Shown: piece by piece, positions 49,740-62,345 of the stretch
Layout: each line of letters starts with the position of its first letter
Position numbering within the stretch: position 1 is the stretch's first letter
Source: Chrysoperla carnea
Lineage: Eukaryota > Arthropoda > Insecta > Neuroptera > Chrysopidae
Direction: 5' to 3'
Assembly (NCBI RefSeq): GCF_905475395.1
Contig: NC_058338.1
Location: 5,780,935 to 5,844,934, forward strand
DNA length: 64,000 nt
Notes under the pieces: model-generated
What the model saw: only the letters and a program-made list of their open reading frames with translations
Databases searched by the model: none
What the model was told of the DNA's origin: nothing
Translations under genes and position numbers: made by a program

Positions 49740-50195
49740 AGAATTGGAGTCCTGATCCCTGAATTAAGCATATAAGTGATAGCTAGCGAAAAACTGACAT
49801 CGCAGCTGAAAAGAATGACCCAAAATTAGTGGGTTTCAAAAAAAATTCCACTAAGATCGGCTTAAGTTTGTCTATGTAATCAAAAAAATAAAATTTTTTA
49901 ACTTTATGACGTCATCAGAATCCAAAAAAATTAATTTTGCTCTATCACATCCAATTTTTATCCAATTTTAATAAACCAAGTATGTAATCGTACCAAATTT
50001 GGGTCATACTTTTTAAATTTGTAATCAAAATTAACCTAGCTCTAATAAATTTGAAGAATTTAGAGTCTTGGTCCTGGAATTAAGTATATAAGTGATAGCT
50101 AGCGAAAAATTGACATCACAATTGAAAAAAATTTTCCAAAATTAGTGGGATTCAAAAAAATTCCAATAAGATCGGGTCAAATTTGACTGTTATCA
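49740..50195. repeat. 317-bp tandem duplication (two copies of a repeat unit)
   Basis: The text AAGTGATAGCTAGCGAAAAA occurs at about 49773 and 50090, 317 bases apart. Both are preceded by TGAGTC-like DNA and followed by TGACATCNCA, a Lys-rich frame, and AATTAGTGGG and ATTCCANTAAGATCGG. It looks like two units of a satellite-like repeat or a repeated-end element. Confidence 0.65.
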
Positions 50196-50863
50196 AAAAG
50201 ATATTAATTCATCATCAACAACTTCTCAAAAGGGGGAAAATTTGGAAAATAAATGTAAAAATTTTACCTGTATCTTCACCCATCGATTTTCTCTTCTGTT
50301 GTAAATAAATGGTGTCTTTTAATTTCAAAAAATGCTACTGATTTTCAAATGATAAATAACATGGTATATTTTCTTAAACGTTCAGCCAAATTTACATTAT
50401 GCTAATGTTTCAAACCAATTTCTAATAATTTACCATTAAATGATTCAGTAATTGAGACAATACCCTCATGCAATCAATACTCTTATCGAGCGGGAGATAA
50501 AAAAGAAGCAATAACCATTAACTAACCAAAAAAAATTAGAACAAAATTGATTGGACTAGAATTATATTTTTATCCAAATTATTCCACTAACAGTTACGAG
50601 ATAATATGGACAGGTATAAAACTATCTTGGGATAAGGTGCTTTTTGTTGTTAAGGAATTAATTCATACCCAAAATTAGACCAGTTCCTATGGGTTACTGA
50701 TCTTAAACATTAGAATATTGTAAATTAGAACTCTACAAATACTTTTTTGTTTGGTAAAGTACAATAATATGTGACACAACAAATAATTACGTTATAAAAC
50801 AACTTAAATTAATATAATAATTCAATTATTTAAATTAATTTAAAAACACTGATTTGTTTTTAT

Positions 50864-53001
50864 TTATATAATCATTGCTAACCATCCAATTATTAAACAA
50901 GTACCTCCGATTGGAGCCAATTTTGAGAATTTTGTATCACCGGTGAATGCTCGATAATACAATGTACCACTAAATAAGATGATACCAGCGGATAAAAATG
51001 TTGCACTCTGAAATAGAAAAAGTGGTTATAACAAGAAATATAACAACAGACGGAATGTTGATTTTGCTAATAAAAAGCCACCAAAAATTTATTTCGGAAA
51101 AATACACACGCTTTCTTGTCAAAAACTTAAATTAAATTTTAAACCTTCTGTCAAAAACGCGGGCATCCAATTTGATGACGTAATATGAGTATCATTATAC
51201 GAAATAACACAAATAAGTTTGACAAATATATTCATAGACAACTGATTATAATAAATATAAATACTTATCTATGTTTATATTATACCCAACTGTCTACACT
51301 GAACTAAATGATGGTCTATGACTCATACCGCTATGACATCACAGCAGGGCTTACCCACGTTTTAGGTCACGTGATATACAGTTTAAAAAATACGCTTTTT
51401 AATTTTAATATTTTAAAAGAAAAATGTGCTTTTATGACTCGAAATCAGAATATTTAAGTATATTTTTACATAAATTTTAACTTTTTTCAAATTTCATGAT
51501 TTATTTTTGACTAACGATAATACCCTATTGTATAAAATACTTTGTTTGTACTAAGATAAATAATCAGTATTTGATGTTTGAGTAAAAATTGATAAATCTA
51601 CGGCTATTTGACAGCCAATTCAAAACGACTGAAAAATTGAGAGGATTTAGTCAAGTAGTTCGCGGGACAACAATCTTTTTGTTCAATGATTAATGCATAC
51701 TTCAAACATCGTGAGTGATTTCCTTTTGGCAAATCTACCATGGCATAACAACTTTTTCCTCTGTCTAATTCTTCAAAGCTGGACTTTACTTTCGGGTCAG
51801 ATCGATGTTGTGTGGGGAATTTATCTAACAGCCACGGCCTAACATATTAAGCTTTGAACAAATGAGATATTTTCAAGAAATACGCTCTTGAAGTTTGCGT
51901 ACTTAATCGCATGGACTTTATCTGCTTTATTATGGATACATTGTGTATACTGGGTGTTCCAAAAATTACAAATATTTGAAGAGCTGTGGATATGAGGTAG
52001 AATTCTAAGACGCAAAGTTATGTCGTTATTTTCGATCTGTTGTTTAAGCCGTCGACAATATAGGAGTTCAAAATTATTACTTTTTATAACTATGAGAGAT
52101 TGTGATAATGAATTTTGGGGACACTCTGTATACAGGGTGTTCTATGTTCTATTTATATTAAATTAAAGTTTTTGAGACTGTAAGAAATTCATAGTTTTTG
52201 TATGCAAAATATAATTACCGTTTTTGGTGCCCGGCAAAGTGGAGTCGCTAACAATGCTAACGTATGAATGAAATGATATCGATTTGCTGTTTCAAAAACA
52301 ACTTTTAAATCAACATCCTCCTTCTCAACCGGTGGAAACTTTCGATGTGATCCATATGCACCTAAAATAACAGCTGTTGCACCACTTAAACCAGCTAATC
52401 GAACCATGGGTCCAGCATTTCGAGCCAATTGATCAAGTGGTATTCGTTCGGTGATTATTTTAACTGTTTGAGTTCCTGGTTCACGTGATTGTAAACCCAA
52501 ATTTGGTAAAATTGTCTAGAAAGAAGAAATTACATTTTTATTTACTATTCATTTTGTCCATTTTAAAAGCCGGTAAGAAAATTTGTAATATTAATAAAAT
52601 TCAATTTAAGGTTTTTTTAGATTGAAAATCGTCGTCGATATCTCGCTCTTTGATGAACAAGTTAACGTTATTATTGATTAATTAATAAGGGTGCGAATTA
52701 ATGATTAAATTTCCAACCGGATAGGTTTTGGATGTATTTTTTCAAACTACTGATACGCCCGCAAAACCAATATTCAACAAGGCAGATACATAGATTTTCA
52801 AAAATGACTCGAATTCAATCGAAATAAAGTAAATAATCAATTATTTTAATCGTAAAATAATAGAAATTCCGAAAATTCTTTAGAGAAAATATCTTAAAAA
52901 GATTGATCACTTACATTACTTGTACTTTTCGCAAGATTTATGACACCAGTTGATATGGGATTTGAGAAAACTATATAATCAATTACGCCCGGTAAACTCA
53001 T
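50864..53001 (-). CDS. TMEM256: TMEM256 homologue (DUF423-type small membrane protein)
   Basis: Exons (minus, from 5'): 52915-53001, 52219-52515, 50864-51007, joining in frame to 175 aa. TMEM256 is a small multi-pass membrane protein of unclear function. Seen: an N-terminal extension (MSLPGVIDYIVFSNP...) of about 60 residues, then VRLAGLSGATAVILGAYGSH (first membrane segment with the family's GAYGSH-type motif), FETANRYHFIHTLALLATPL (second, with conserved YHxxHTLALL), TFLSAGIILFSGTLYY (third) and GGTCLIIGWLAMII (fourth, ending at the stop). It is about 60 residues longer than the human protein. A repeat copy lies in the last intron. The start codon faces TIM14 1.3 kb away. Confidence 0.92.
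51054..51530 (+). repeat. interspersed repeat copy B, in TMEM256 last intron
   Basis: It begins AATGTTGATTTTGCTAATAA and ends GATAATACCCTATTG, and aligns over its whole length with 30829-31260, but carries two extra segments (near 51183-51220 and 51400-51430). Shared stretches include ATGACATCACAGCAG and TTTTAGGTCACGTGATATAC. Confidence 0.85.
51940..52140. mobile_element. mariner-like MITE
   Basis: Its ends are GTATACTGGGTGTTCC and GGGGACACTCTGTATAC, which are imperfect inverted repeats of the type seen in insect mariner-like elements; a further end-like TACAGGGTGTTC follows at 52131. It lies in a TMEM256 intron and has no ORF. Confidence 0.55.
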
Positions 53002-54284
53002 TATTCACAAATAATTTTTAATCAAAAATTTAAATTACAATTATTAATTTATTTTTATATAAAACTCGAGATTGATTTTTTTACCAAGTCATAACAGTCC
53101 AATGTATTATTAGTGTGTGTAGTACCAACTTTATAAAATTTATCGAATGAATTAAAGTTTTTTTTTTTTTACATTTCTTTAATTTTTCAAAATGATTATT
53201 AGCAAGATCAGTAAATAAATTTTTTATTTTTTGGAAATTATAAGCTAAAGCAGCATGTCAAAGGTAATACTAAAATACCTGTTTTTTATTATTCATTGCT
53301 TATTAACGGTGTAATTGTTCTGTCAAAATATTATTATTTTTTAACCGACTTCAAATCAAAAATAAAGAGGTTCTCAATCGTCACCCATTCTTTTGACTGG
53401 GTGCCGATTTTGATGATTCTTTGTATATTTGAAAGCTCGTGCTTCCCGTGTGGTTCCATTTCAATTTGGTCCAGTTCTGACAATGGTATCCATGGGAAGA
53501 CCATATAAGTCTTAAATTTGCATTAAGTATGTGCGCGAAAAATGGACGAATAACTCAATATCACGTCCACCGATTTCGATGATTCTTTATCTATTTGAAA
53601 GCTCGTGCTTCCCGTGTGGTCCCATTTCAATTTGGTCCAGTTCTGACAAAGATATCCATGTGAAAACCATATGTCTTAAATTTGCATTATGTGCGCGACA
53701 AATTGACGAATAACTCAGTTTCACGCCCACCGATTTCGATGATTCTTTTTTTAGTGAAAAATTAGTTGGTGTACTTCAGATTCACTAAAAATCATAAAAT
53801 AAAAAAACTTTTTCAATTCAAAAACAAATTAATATGCACTAAAAAGTAAATAATAACGAAAATATAATGTAGTTACAATTATCGTTATTTTTGGAGTCGG
53901 TGTCAGCCAAGTTAATGTATCAAACTGTTCTGTCACATTTGTTTCCTTGGCTGACACCGACTCCAAAAATAACAATAATTGTAACTACATTATATTTTCG
54001 TTATTATTTACTTTTTAGTACATATTAATTTGTTTTGGAAAAGTTTTTCTTTTGAAGTCGGTTTTCTTTTTGTTAAAAGTTTTTTTTATTCAAAAACCTA
54101 CCTTCGATTGCGCATGTGCATTTCGGCTTCCACAACAAGTATAGCCAAATTACAAAAAACAAAGTTAAATGTCATTTATCAGAAAAATACATGCTTGCAG
54201 CGCTAAAAATTCTCAAAAGTATTTTACTTTTTAAAAAAAATTAAAAAAAATAATAAATATTTATAAATTTTTAAAAAACAAAAA
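53002..54284. promoter_or_regulatory. divergent promoter region of TMEM256 and TIM14 containing a transposon
   Basis: The two start codons are 1283 bases apart on opposite strands, so both promoters lie here. Most of the middle is a mobile element (53343-54063). That leaves about 340 bases on the TMEM256 side and 220 on the TIM14 side for native promoter and 5' UTR sequence. Confidence 0.5.
53343..54063. mobile_element. element with AACCGACTTCAAA ends, duplicated block and long hairpin
   Basis: It begins AACCGACTTCAAA and ends TTTGAAGTCGGTT, a perfect 13-bp terminal inverted repeat. The left part contains a ~177-bp block present twice (GAAAGCTCGTGCTTCCCGTG at about 53428 and 53599). The right part is a hairpin with ~100-bp arms (GGAGTCGGTGTCAGCCAAG near 53896 against CTTGGCTGACACCGACTCC near 53945). 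No transposase ORF. A fragment of the same end lies at 37285-37316. Confidence 0.8.
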
Positions 54285-55756
54285 ATGGTACGTAAAAAGA
54301 CAAAACACTCACTTTTCATATTTCACAAAAATTATAAATTGTCATTTTGATTTAAAAAAATTTGTACCATGATAATTGAATATATTTAGAACGAAATAAT
54401 CCTTATTTTTTGCTCTCGGAAAAATGTATGAAAAATTCTCTGTATTTGATTTTCCCAATTTCGTAACGATGAGTTTAGCAGGTAGAAATTAGTATTATAT
54501 TATTATTTTTTTTTTTGTTTCATTTAATTTAGGCCAGTAGTGTAATTGCAGCTGGTTTGGGGTTAGCGGTATTGGGTTTTGGTGGACGATATGTGTTACG
54601 TCAAATGCCGAATGTAGCGAAAACAATGCAAGAAGCTATGAAAGCTATGCCCAAAATTGATGCAGAAACTGTTGTTGGTTCCAAATATTATAAGGGTGGT
54701 TTTGATCCAAAAATGTCGCGGCGAGAGGCAGCTTTAATACTAGGTATAATTAATACTCTGACAAATTGTGTCTTCCTCAAATATTTACATGTACCATAAA
54801 CTGTCTTGGCTCCGTGATGGATAATAGATATCTGTTTCACCAGGAATACCAGGATGATGCAATAAGTAGAACCATAGTACGTAACAGAAAAAATTTCAAT
54901 AGCCGTGTATTCTGATTACGTTGACGGGCGAACGAACTGTTTTTGTATTGCAAAATTCTTTCACACTAGCTTTTAGGTCGCGAACTTAATTTTTACAGTA
55001 GAGCATTGGGGTATACAGGGTTATTCACGTGAAACGATACAGAAGATTATGGCTAAACCTTAATTTTAAGAAAATTTCCTTTCTTGGGTAGGTAGAGGAT
55101 TATTGGCTGTACATACAGGATGTCAGGAAAACACGATAAATATCAAAACTGTGTTTTTTTAAATCGAGCATCCTGTATATTATTTTATTTTCAGGTTCTA
55201 TAATTTTAAAAATGTAAAGCCAATATGCTGTTGGTTTTCTGACTAAGGCTCAAAAACGGGCTTAACCGATTCGATTATTCTTAATTCTTTTTTTGATATG
55301 TTCGTAATAATACCAGGAAGGTATAGAAACCATAATATTGGGGAAAACGCAAGATAACAGCCCGAAACTAAATAAAATCCTCTCATAAGCCTTCCCCCCT
55401 CAACTGGTGAAGCTCGTAAGGGCAAGACTACACTTCAGTACATATTTCCATATAAAAAAATAGAAAGAAACGAAGAAATTATCCAGTAGTCGGGAATCGA
55501 ACTCTCTAAATATCTAGGACGTCTAGAACGATTTAGATTATCGGATAGAATTAGAATTACATTGAAAAAATTTCTTAAACTAATGGTTTTAATATCGATC
55601 CTACTTTTAGGTATCAGTCCAACTTCAAATAAGACAAAAATCAAGGATGCCTTTAAAAAAGTGATGTCTGTTAATCATCCAGATCGTGGTGGATCACCAT
55701 ATCTAGCTGCTAAAATTAACGAAGCTAAAGATTATTTGGAAAATAATAAATCATAA
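54285..55756 (+). CDS. DNAJC19: TIM14/DNAJC19 (Pam18), mitochondrial import motor J protein
   Basis: Exons 54285-54287, 54533-54743 and 55611-55756 give 119 aa, the usual length for the family. The protein sits in the mitochondrial inner membrane and stimulates mtHsp70 (mortalin) at the TIM23 import channel. Seen: N-terminal membrane segment [19 protein letters not shown], a linker ending [21 protein letters not shown], then a J domain with the HPD motif ([22 protein letters not shown]). The first coding exon supplies only the ATG, with a donor GTACGT immediately after it; the acceptor at 54532 gives GCCAGTAGT in frame. Intron 2 holds a DNA-transposon remnant at about 55010-55185 (TACAGGGTTATTC start). 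The gene is head-to-head with TMEM256. Confidence 0.93.
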
Positions 55757-55984
55757 ATTTATTTTATTTATGTTTAGTTAATTTAATTTAGGAGTTGTAC
55801 AGATAATTTTTTTTGGTTGTTTTCAATCAGAATTGTTTTTAATTCAAATGTATATAAATTATTTTTTCTAGTGAAGTTATTATAAAAAAGAAAAAAAAAT
55901 CAATAAAAAAAATTTGTATATTATATAAAATTTGACATTCTTTTAAAAAACGTAATTACCCAAGTATTGGCAAAACAATCATCT

Positions 55985-56150
55985 ATAGTTACCAAGACAA
56001 CTTTTGAAGGTAATTCGCCATGGGAACTGATTCCAGCACTTTCTAGTGGTAGAAAATAGAAGCTGTCTATGACTATAATAGAAGCTTCTACCACCAGACA
56101 GCGCTAGAATCAATTCCCATGGCGAATAGCTTTGGTAATAATAGTTAGAG
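55985..56150. repeat. hairpin element with ~65-bp arms
   Basis: The left arm reads TTCGCCATGGGAACTGATTC and the right GAATCAATTCCCATGGCGAA, and both are flanked by TTACCAA/TTGGTAA. Inner arms pair across TAGAAGCT/AGCTTCTA. The loop is short. It is a foldback element near the 3' end of TIM14. Confidence 0.75.
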
Positions 56151-57742
56151 AGATGTACATATGATTTACTGATGGTCATGGTAACCGTCTTCTGGGCCAT
56201 AAATATGATAGTAGGTAATGCTCCAAGTCGCCCTGTAAGGTTCCTCGAATTTCTATGTGTTATATTCCCTAGAATTTTTAATTAGAATTTTCTAGATGAT
56301 TATTTATTACGACATGGAAATAATTTTATTTACTTATACTTATAAAATGAACCATGTACTTGCAATTTTGGAACAACAAACATATGGACCTTGACATTAT
56401 TCAGTTATGAATAGATGAAATATTTTAAAACTAAGTACCTGGCTCCGTTGGCAATATAATCGAAATATTATTTTATATAGACAGTTATAACTATATAAAA
56501 AAAATATTTTTAATTTATATCCTAATACTAGCTATTAATATTTCAGTGAAATATCGTTATTACTTATTTTTATAAAGTATAATCAAAGAATAAAAAGAGT
56601 TGCTGGTTGGCATAAAATTACAACTGAATCCGTAAACTGAATCAGTTGGTGATTAAATTTTTTAGGTGATATGTCGCAGCCAATTAGTTTAATTAGCCCA
56701 TTAATCAAAATCTTTTTACTAAACGGCGCCGTTCAAAACTTGCGGCCTGAATAATATTCAGACGTAACGTCTAATACAACATTTAATGAATTGGCGGGCT
56801 GATGTTTAGGCAGTTGACTATTTAACAAAAAACGATGAAAATAGGTATCTAACATTAGAAATTGTAAATTTAATAACGTAGGGAATGGATTGAGTGTTTC
56901 CAATTGAGCTGATAGTAAATACAGGCAAGAAACTATGAGAGAGATAAAGCGAATGTACGGCCAGTAGTTGTCTCTTTCAAGAATTTCTACACACCTGTAG
57001 ATCTACAGAGCGTCATTCAATATCAATTTTGTGTGGGTATTGCTCAGTCCATTCTCTATGTCTTTGATTTTTTATGTCCTTATAGCAACGGTGATATTGT
57101 TACCCTTCATCGCTAGGATGGTGAGTGGTGACTGCTCCACACCCTTCTCTTATCTGGTCAAGAAAATGCTCTCAAAAACAACTTTTTTTCATAATGGAGG
57201 TACACATATTTTGTATATCTGGTATTGAAGCGAAGTCATGAAGTGATAAATTCTCAGCTTACATACACTTCAGGGAATCATGCAGTCTGTGTAGCTTGGA
57301 AAATATATCCACTGTTAGGACTTAGGACCATGAGACATCAAATTCCATCATAATCGTACACATTATTTCGTTCAATTTAACAAATATGGTCAAAGAATTT
57401 TGTAAAAAAATTTGAATATGTCAATCATCACCGTTCCAAATTAGCCTACATTATTGATTACAAAATATTTGTTTATTAATAATCAATATTATTACACTCA
57501 TGTTATTATTATGGATTGTAATCGAAATATGAATAAATTTTTTCCATTATATTCATTCAAATATATTTTTATATAACTTTTTCTTTGTATGTACATACAA
57601 GTACACAACAAACACCTAAACCTTCTACCTACACTGTTTATTAAACCACACTCACCTACCTCAAAGAACCAGTTTAATAAATAAAAGTAATTTTTTAACA
57701 TTTTACCATAAATAGATGAGAATAAGAATCAATATAAGAATG

Positions 57743-57790
57743 GAGTCTACGTCACATAGTAAGTATATATGTTCATGACGTAGACATGAA
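57743..57790. repeat. short palindrome
   Basis: GTCTACGTCA on the left is inverted as TGACGTAGAC on the right, separated by about 24 bases. It is too short to classify. Confidence 0.4.
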
Positions 57791-60700
57791 CTGCTTTCGA
57801 AGTGTCTTAGTATGGTATTTTTGGTGGAGTCAAATAACAGATCATTTTATTTTTATTTATTGTTTATAGTGATAATCCTCCACTCACTATATGCTTCTTT
57901 TTTTTTACCACAAGGCAAAGAACAGATTCGATGCTCCATCACAATGAGTCATAAATTGGTCCTTGTCGTAAGGTTACTTATAGTTATTGCTAGCATAATT
58001 AAATCCGCTTAAAATTTTATCATTGTTATTCTTATTAAAACAAATTGAATCTCCTGAATCTTATTTAAGTCTATAGTTTATAATTTGAATAACCCAGGGC
58101 AGGGTATGTTGTGAACCTTTTGGGGATCGCCATTTGATGATTGTGGGTTCGCGACAAGATTTATGTAATGATGGCTGGGTGGCTAGTACAAGCGTGGTGT
58201 GTAGATTGACTTACCTTTATTTCCCTTCTGCATGAATTTGTTACGGCGAACGTACTCGTGAATGGGAAAATAAGAGGGACTGAAATGTTATTATCCAGAT
58301 ATTGATAACACTGAATGTTATAAGTTTGAGGAACCAAGATTCAGGGTTAAAAAAAAATCTTTTCGATACAGTAACGTAATTAAACTGCTTCTGTTTCGTT
58401 ATCGTAAATATCTGATAATAATCTAGTTTATACAATATAACGTGTTAGGAGTTAGCTTCATTGAAACATGTTACGTCACTTCATTGAAATCAAACAGATG
58501 GACAACGAATAAGATTTTCATTCGATTGACAAAGATAACGCCAGCGTTTTACGTCTGTTAATGTTTTAGTGAAGTTGATTCCTACCTTTAATATATTTCG
58601 GGGAACTTTAGTGACGGTCTGTACTTATTTAATAGGTCCGTAATTGAAAGATTTTAAAAATTCGATCTTTTTGATCCATTCAAATGCGTATATTCCAAAA
58701 TTCACTCCAGTAGTATATGCTAACTAACTAATAGATACTGGATTGAGTGTCAGAACACACGCGTATAGTGAGGATATATAACCTGAATATCATCCTTTTA
58801 ATTTCCAAATTAAGTAATTATACCGCCGATTTTTTTGAAACTCTCTGTCTGTGGTATAAAGAGCTTAAAAAAACTTATAAAATGAAGTCACCCACCCGTT
58901 AAATATAAAAGCTCAAACACCTAAATAAAACTTTTTTGGCAATCAAAAATTTTGGCACATATCTGATTATGTCTTAATCTTTTGAGTAATGATTTTTTTT
59001 TTGATGTCCTAAATCGATAATAAATGATAAAAATCAAAAAAGACAAGTGACATTGTTTCATTTTTATGTTTATAAACATTAATTTGATCGTAAACGACGC
59101 GTGCTATTTTCAGTATTGTTACCTACAATTATCAATATTTGTTTTTTTGAAAGTTATTATTGTCTGTATAATATTTTGGAATAAGATTATTACATGTCTG
59201 GAGTAATGTGTATTGTCTTTAAACCAAGGTTTAACAATCTCTACCATTTATTGTCATGTAACATTGTAGTCGAGTTTTATTGTTTTGCGATTTTTTTTTT
59301 AATGCTAAAGAAATTTTACCTTGATTAATATTTGTCTCAATTTTATTAAATAATAATTAATGCATTTTTATTTGGTTTGTCATATTTTTATATATCATTG
59401 AAATTTCTTGAAATTACAGTTGGAATTATGAAATTTGTCCTTTAAATGGCGCCTCTTCTTGGTTTATTATTTCTTGTAATTTGTTGGAATTTTATTGTTC
59501 GTATAAAAGAAGCTTTGGTTTCGAGAACACTTTAGAGAACACATCGCTTATCTTTCCGTACAAAGAGAATATGGAGGGTAGAGATAAGGAGAACCATCTC
59601 TGTATAAAAAAAAGTGTCCATCGAAAAACAGCAAATAAGGGTGGCGCTGCTGTAGCAAAAGTGTAAGATTTAAAAGAAGTGCTCAAAGTAATAAGAGTAA
59701 GATAAAGATCTAAAAAAGTTGTTCGAGAAGGATAGAGAATTTCACATCAAACACCTCCTTAACTCCTATTTAAGATAGTTCTCCCAACTCTACCCTCCAT
59801 AAATGAGAAACGTTCCAAAATCTGAGGTAATTGTTTAGGTCAGATAGGGATTTTTTGCTTTTTGACTAAAAAAAAAATACAATATATATTGATTAATCAA
59901 ATTTTCAATATTATATTGATAAGAAATTAATTATTATGCATACTTTGTTTCTAAAATGAAAATATTTTATTTATATTCTGATGAGGTAATAGTGTAATAC
60001 AAAATTATGATGAATGTTTATCATAATAAAATTCGAGAGAACAAAATAGTGTTTACATTAACATCTCATTCAATTAAGAAAATGGTGGTGTGTAACACTC
60101 ACGAGACCTGCATACACAGTTGTCATTAATGAAGCTTCGAGAATAGTCATATTCTCTTTATCGAGCTGAAATATCCGGCTTTGTCTGGTTATTGTTTAAC
60201 CTTTAAGATTCATCATTCTTAATAAATGTCAGACCATTCTCAAACAAATTATATATGCATTCGTACAATTCTATAATGAAAGTAGTGTATCGTTCCCATG
60301 GAAACGCCTCAAATAAAACTCACACATGGTGCGAATAGGTTGAAACCCGTAAGATATTTCCTGACAAATACTTTTCCACTAACCACATGTCTTCCGCCGT
60401 TCTTGTATGTGGAGGTGAAAAATAAATGATTAAACAAAAAAGTATTAATAACTAATGAGCAAGATACATATAAATTTTTTGTGATGAGTATTTTTTTACT
60501 CCTACATTTTTTTTTTATCTATCTACAAGAATAGTTCAAATTCCGACCTTTTACGAGAATATTCAATTGTTTTTTTTCGATACAGACAAACAACTTTGTA
60601 AATAAATTGTAGGTATTAATTTTTTTGTTACCAATATCGTTTTTGTAAGTCAACCTACGCAAGATTGAACGATATTAGTCATAAAATAATCGTGGGCTAT

Positions 60701-61887
60701 TTGTGCAACAAAACAAATCTATATTTATTATTTCATTTAAATGAAATTCTTTTATCTTTTTCTATTATTTAATAAAATGACGTTGGAAATTCTTCTTAAT
60801 GTAGAAAAAGAGAAGTAAAATATAAAATGACGTGTCCATATTTCTTTATTGTACACACAAGGTCGTACAAGTTAATGTATTTGCACAAAAAAAAAAAGCA
60901 AGGTATATTTTTGCGCAAGTAAATGCATAATGAAAAATGACGTCACAACTGGCGGGAACTTTGAATCGTGTTAAATGTTAAATGCATTTTAAAACATTAC
61001 ATCTCCCATTCTTTGGATTTTTTGCATAAAATCTATGATACTTTGTATAATTATAAATAAAACTAAAATCAATGAAAAAGCGAATAGGCTGTTATTTCTC
61101 GGAATCCTAAATCTGAATTTTTCATAGCTTTTACTGAAAAATCAAAATTCATAAAACGGCGATATAATATAGTTTGTTCTCCAAATATTTGGAAAATTGT
61201 TAAGTTTATCGCTGGCATCAGATGTTTTTTAACAAAATTAAACTCTAATTTCATTCCGAATAAAAATGTCTCATGTTTCATTCAGTCATGTTTCAAATTT
61301 TTTTGAAACATGACTGTCAGATTGTGAAGATAAGAAAAAGATCGACAGAGAATTAGGAACAAAATAAATGATATTTTATTAAAAAATTAGCAAAGCAAAA
61401 TTAAATTTCCAGATTAATAATGATTGTCTAAGTGTGATTTCTCGCATTTTCTTACCAATGAATGTCGGATTATTATTAGATGGGTGGGTGAAATATCCTC
61501 CTCGTCAAACCTTTTTTTTAGCCTCCAGACTTTAAGCGGTTTAATTGGCTATTGCTTTGCCTCATTGAGAAAATTGTTTTTGATTTAGCAGTTTCTTTCT
61601 CAAAACCATTTGAGAAATTTTCCACTCCCTTTTTAATGTATTCAATCGCCTTTGCAGTTTTTATTGATGACCAATGATGACGAACTTTTAATTGGAAATT
61701 TGACTAAACACAAAAATTTGCATGTACTAAAAGTATGATGATAAACAAGTGAAAACAAACAATTGACTGAGTTAATTGTTGAAATACCATGTATAGGCAA
61801 TGTTGATAACTCTGTCACATTTCACATACATACATATCTGACATATTTAACTGATATTCTCATATAATGCGCAAGTGTTGATGCGCA

Positions 61888-62345
61888 CTCGTTTGTTTTT
61901 TTGACGTCACGTAAATAACAAAAGATACTCACTTTGATATTAATACATACTATAAAATTTGTACCTAATTAACGCCCTCGTGGGTAAACAGTGATGTTTA
62001 CAAAAAAATGTTTCAAACAAAAGTTGTTTATTTTTTTGTAAGGAACATTTTTTACATTTAAACTTTTATTCTATCTCTAACGGTTTACAAGATGGGTACT
62101 ACGGACCCATGACCCAATTGACCCATGTTGCTCATTTACGAACTTGACCTCACTTTTTACGTCCTAAACACGCTGTAAAAATTTCAGCTTGATATCTCTT
62201 TTCGTTTTTGAGTAATCGTGACCACAGACGGACGGACGGACGGACGGACGGACGGCCGGACGGCCGGACGGACGGACAACCGGAAATGGATTAATTAGGT
62301 GATTTTATGAACACCTATACCAATTTTTTTTTTGTAGCATCAATA
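61888..62345. repeat. dispersed repeat, copy 2, with GACG-rich tract
   Basis: It is the second copy of the repeat at 24527-24985, in the same orientation. Its end contains a run of ACGG tetranucleotide units (62226-62280), longer than the corresponding tract of copy 1. It ends in GATTTTATNAACACC and a T run before TAGCATC. No ORF. Confidence 0.8.
62226..62280. repeat. (ACGG)n microsatellite
   Basis: About a dozen tandem ACGG or GGCC-variant tetranucleotides lie inside the dispersed repeat. The corresponding tract in copy 1 has interrupted GACAGAC/GATAGAC units. Confidence 0.85.

Larger units (their letters stand above)
48221..50863. other. intergenic with repeats
   Basis: No gene. It holds a hairpin element at 48950-49145 and a 317-bp tandem duplication at about 49740-50195. 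The 3' UTR of the TBC gene is at the low end and that of the TMEM256 gene at the high end. The frame at 49578-49775 lies in the repeat and has no recognised domain. Confidence 0.5.
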
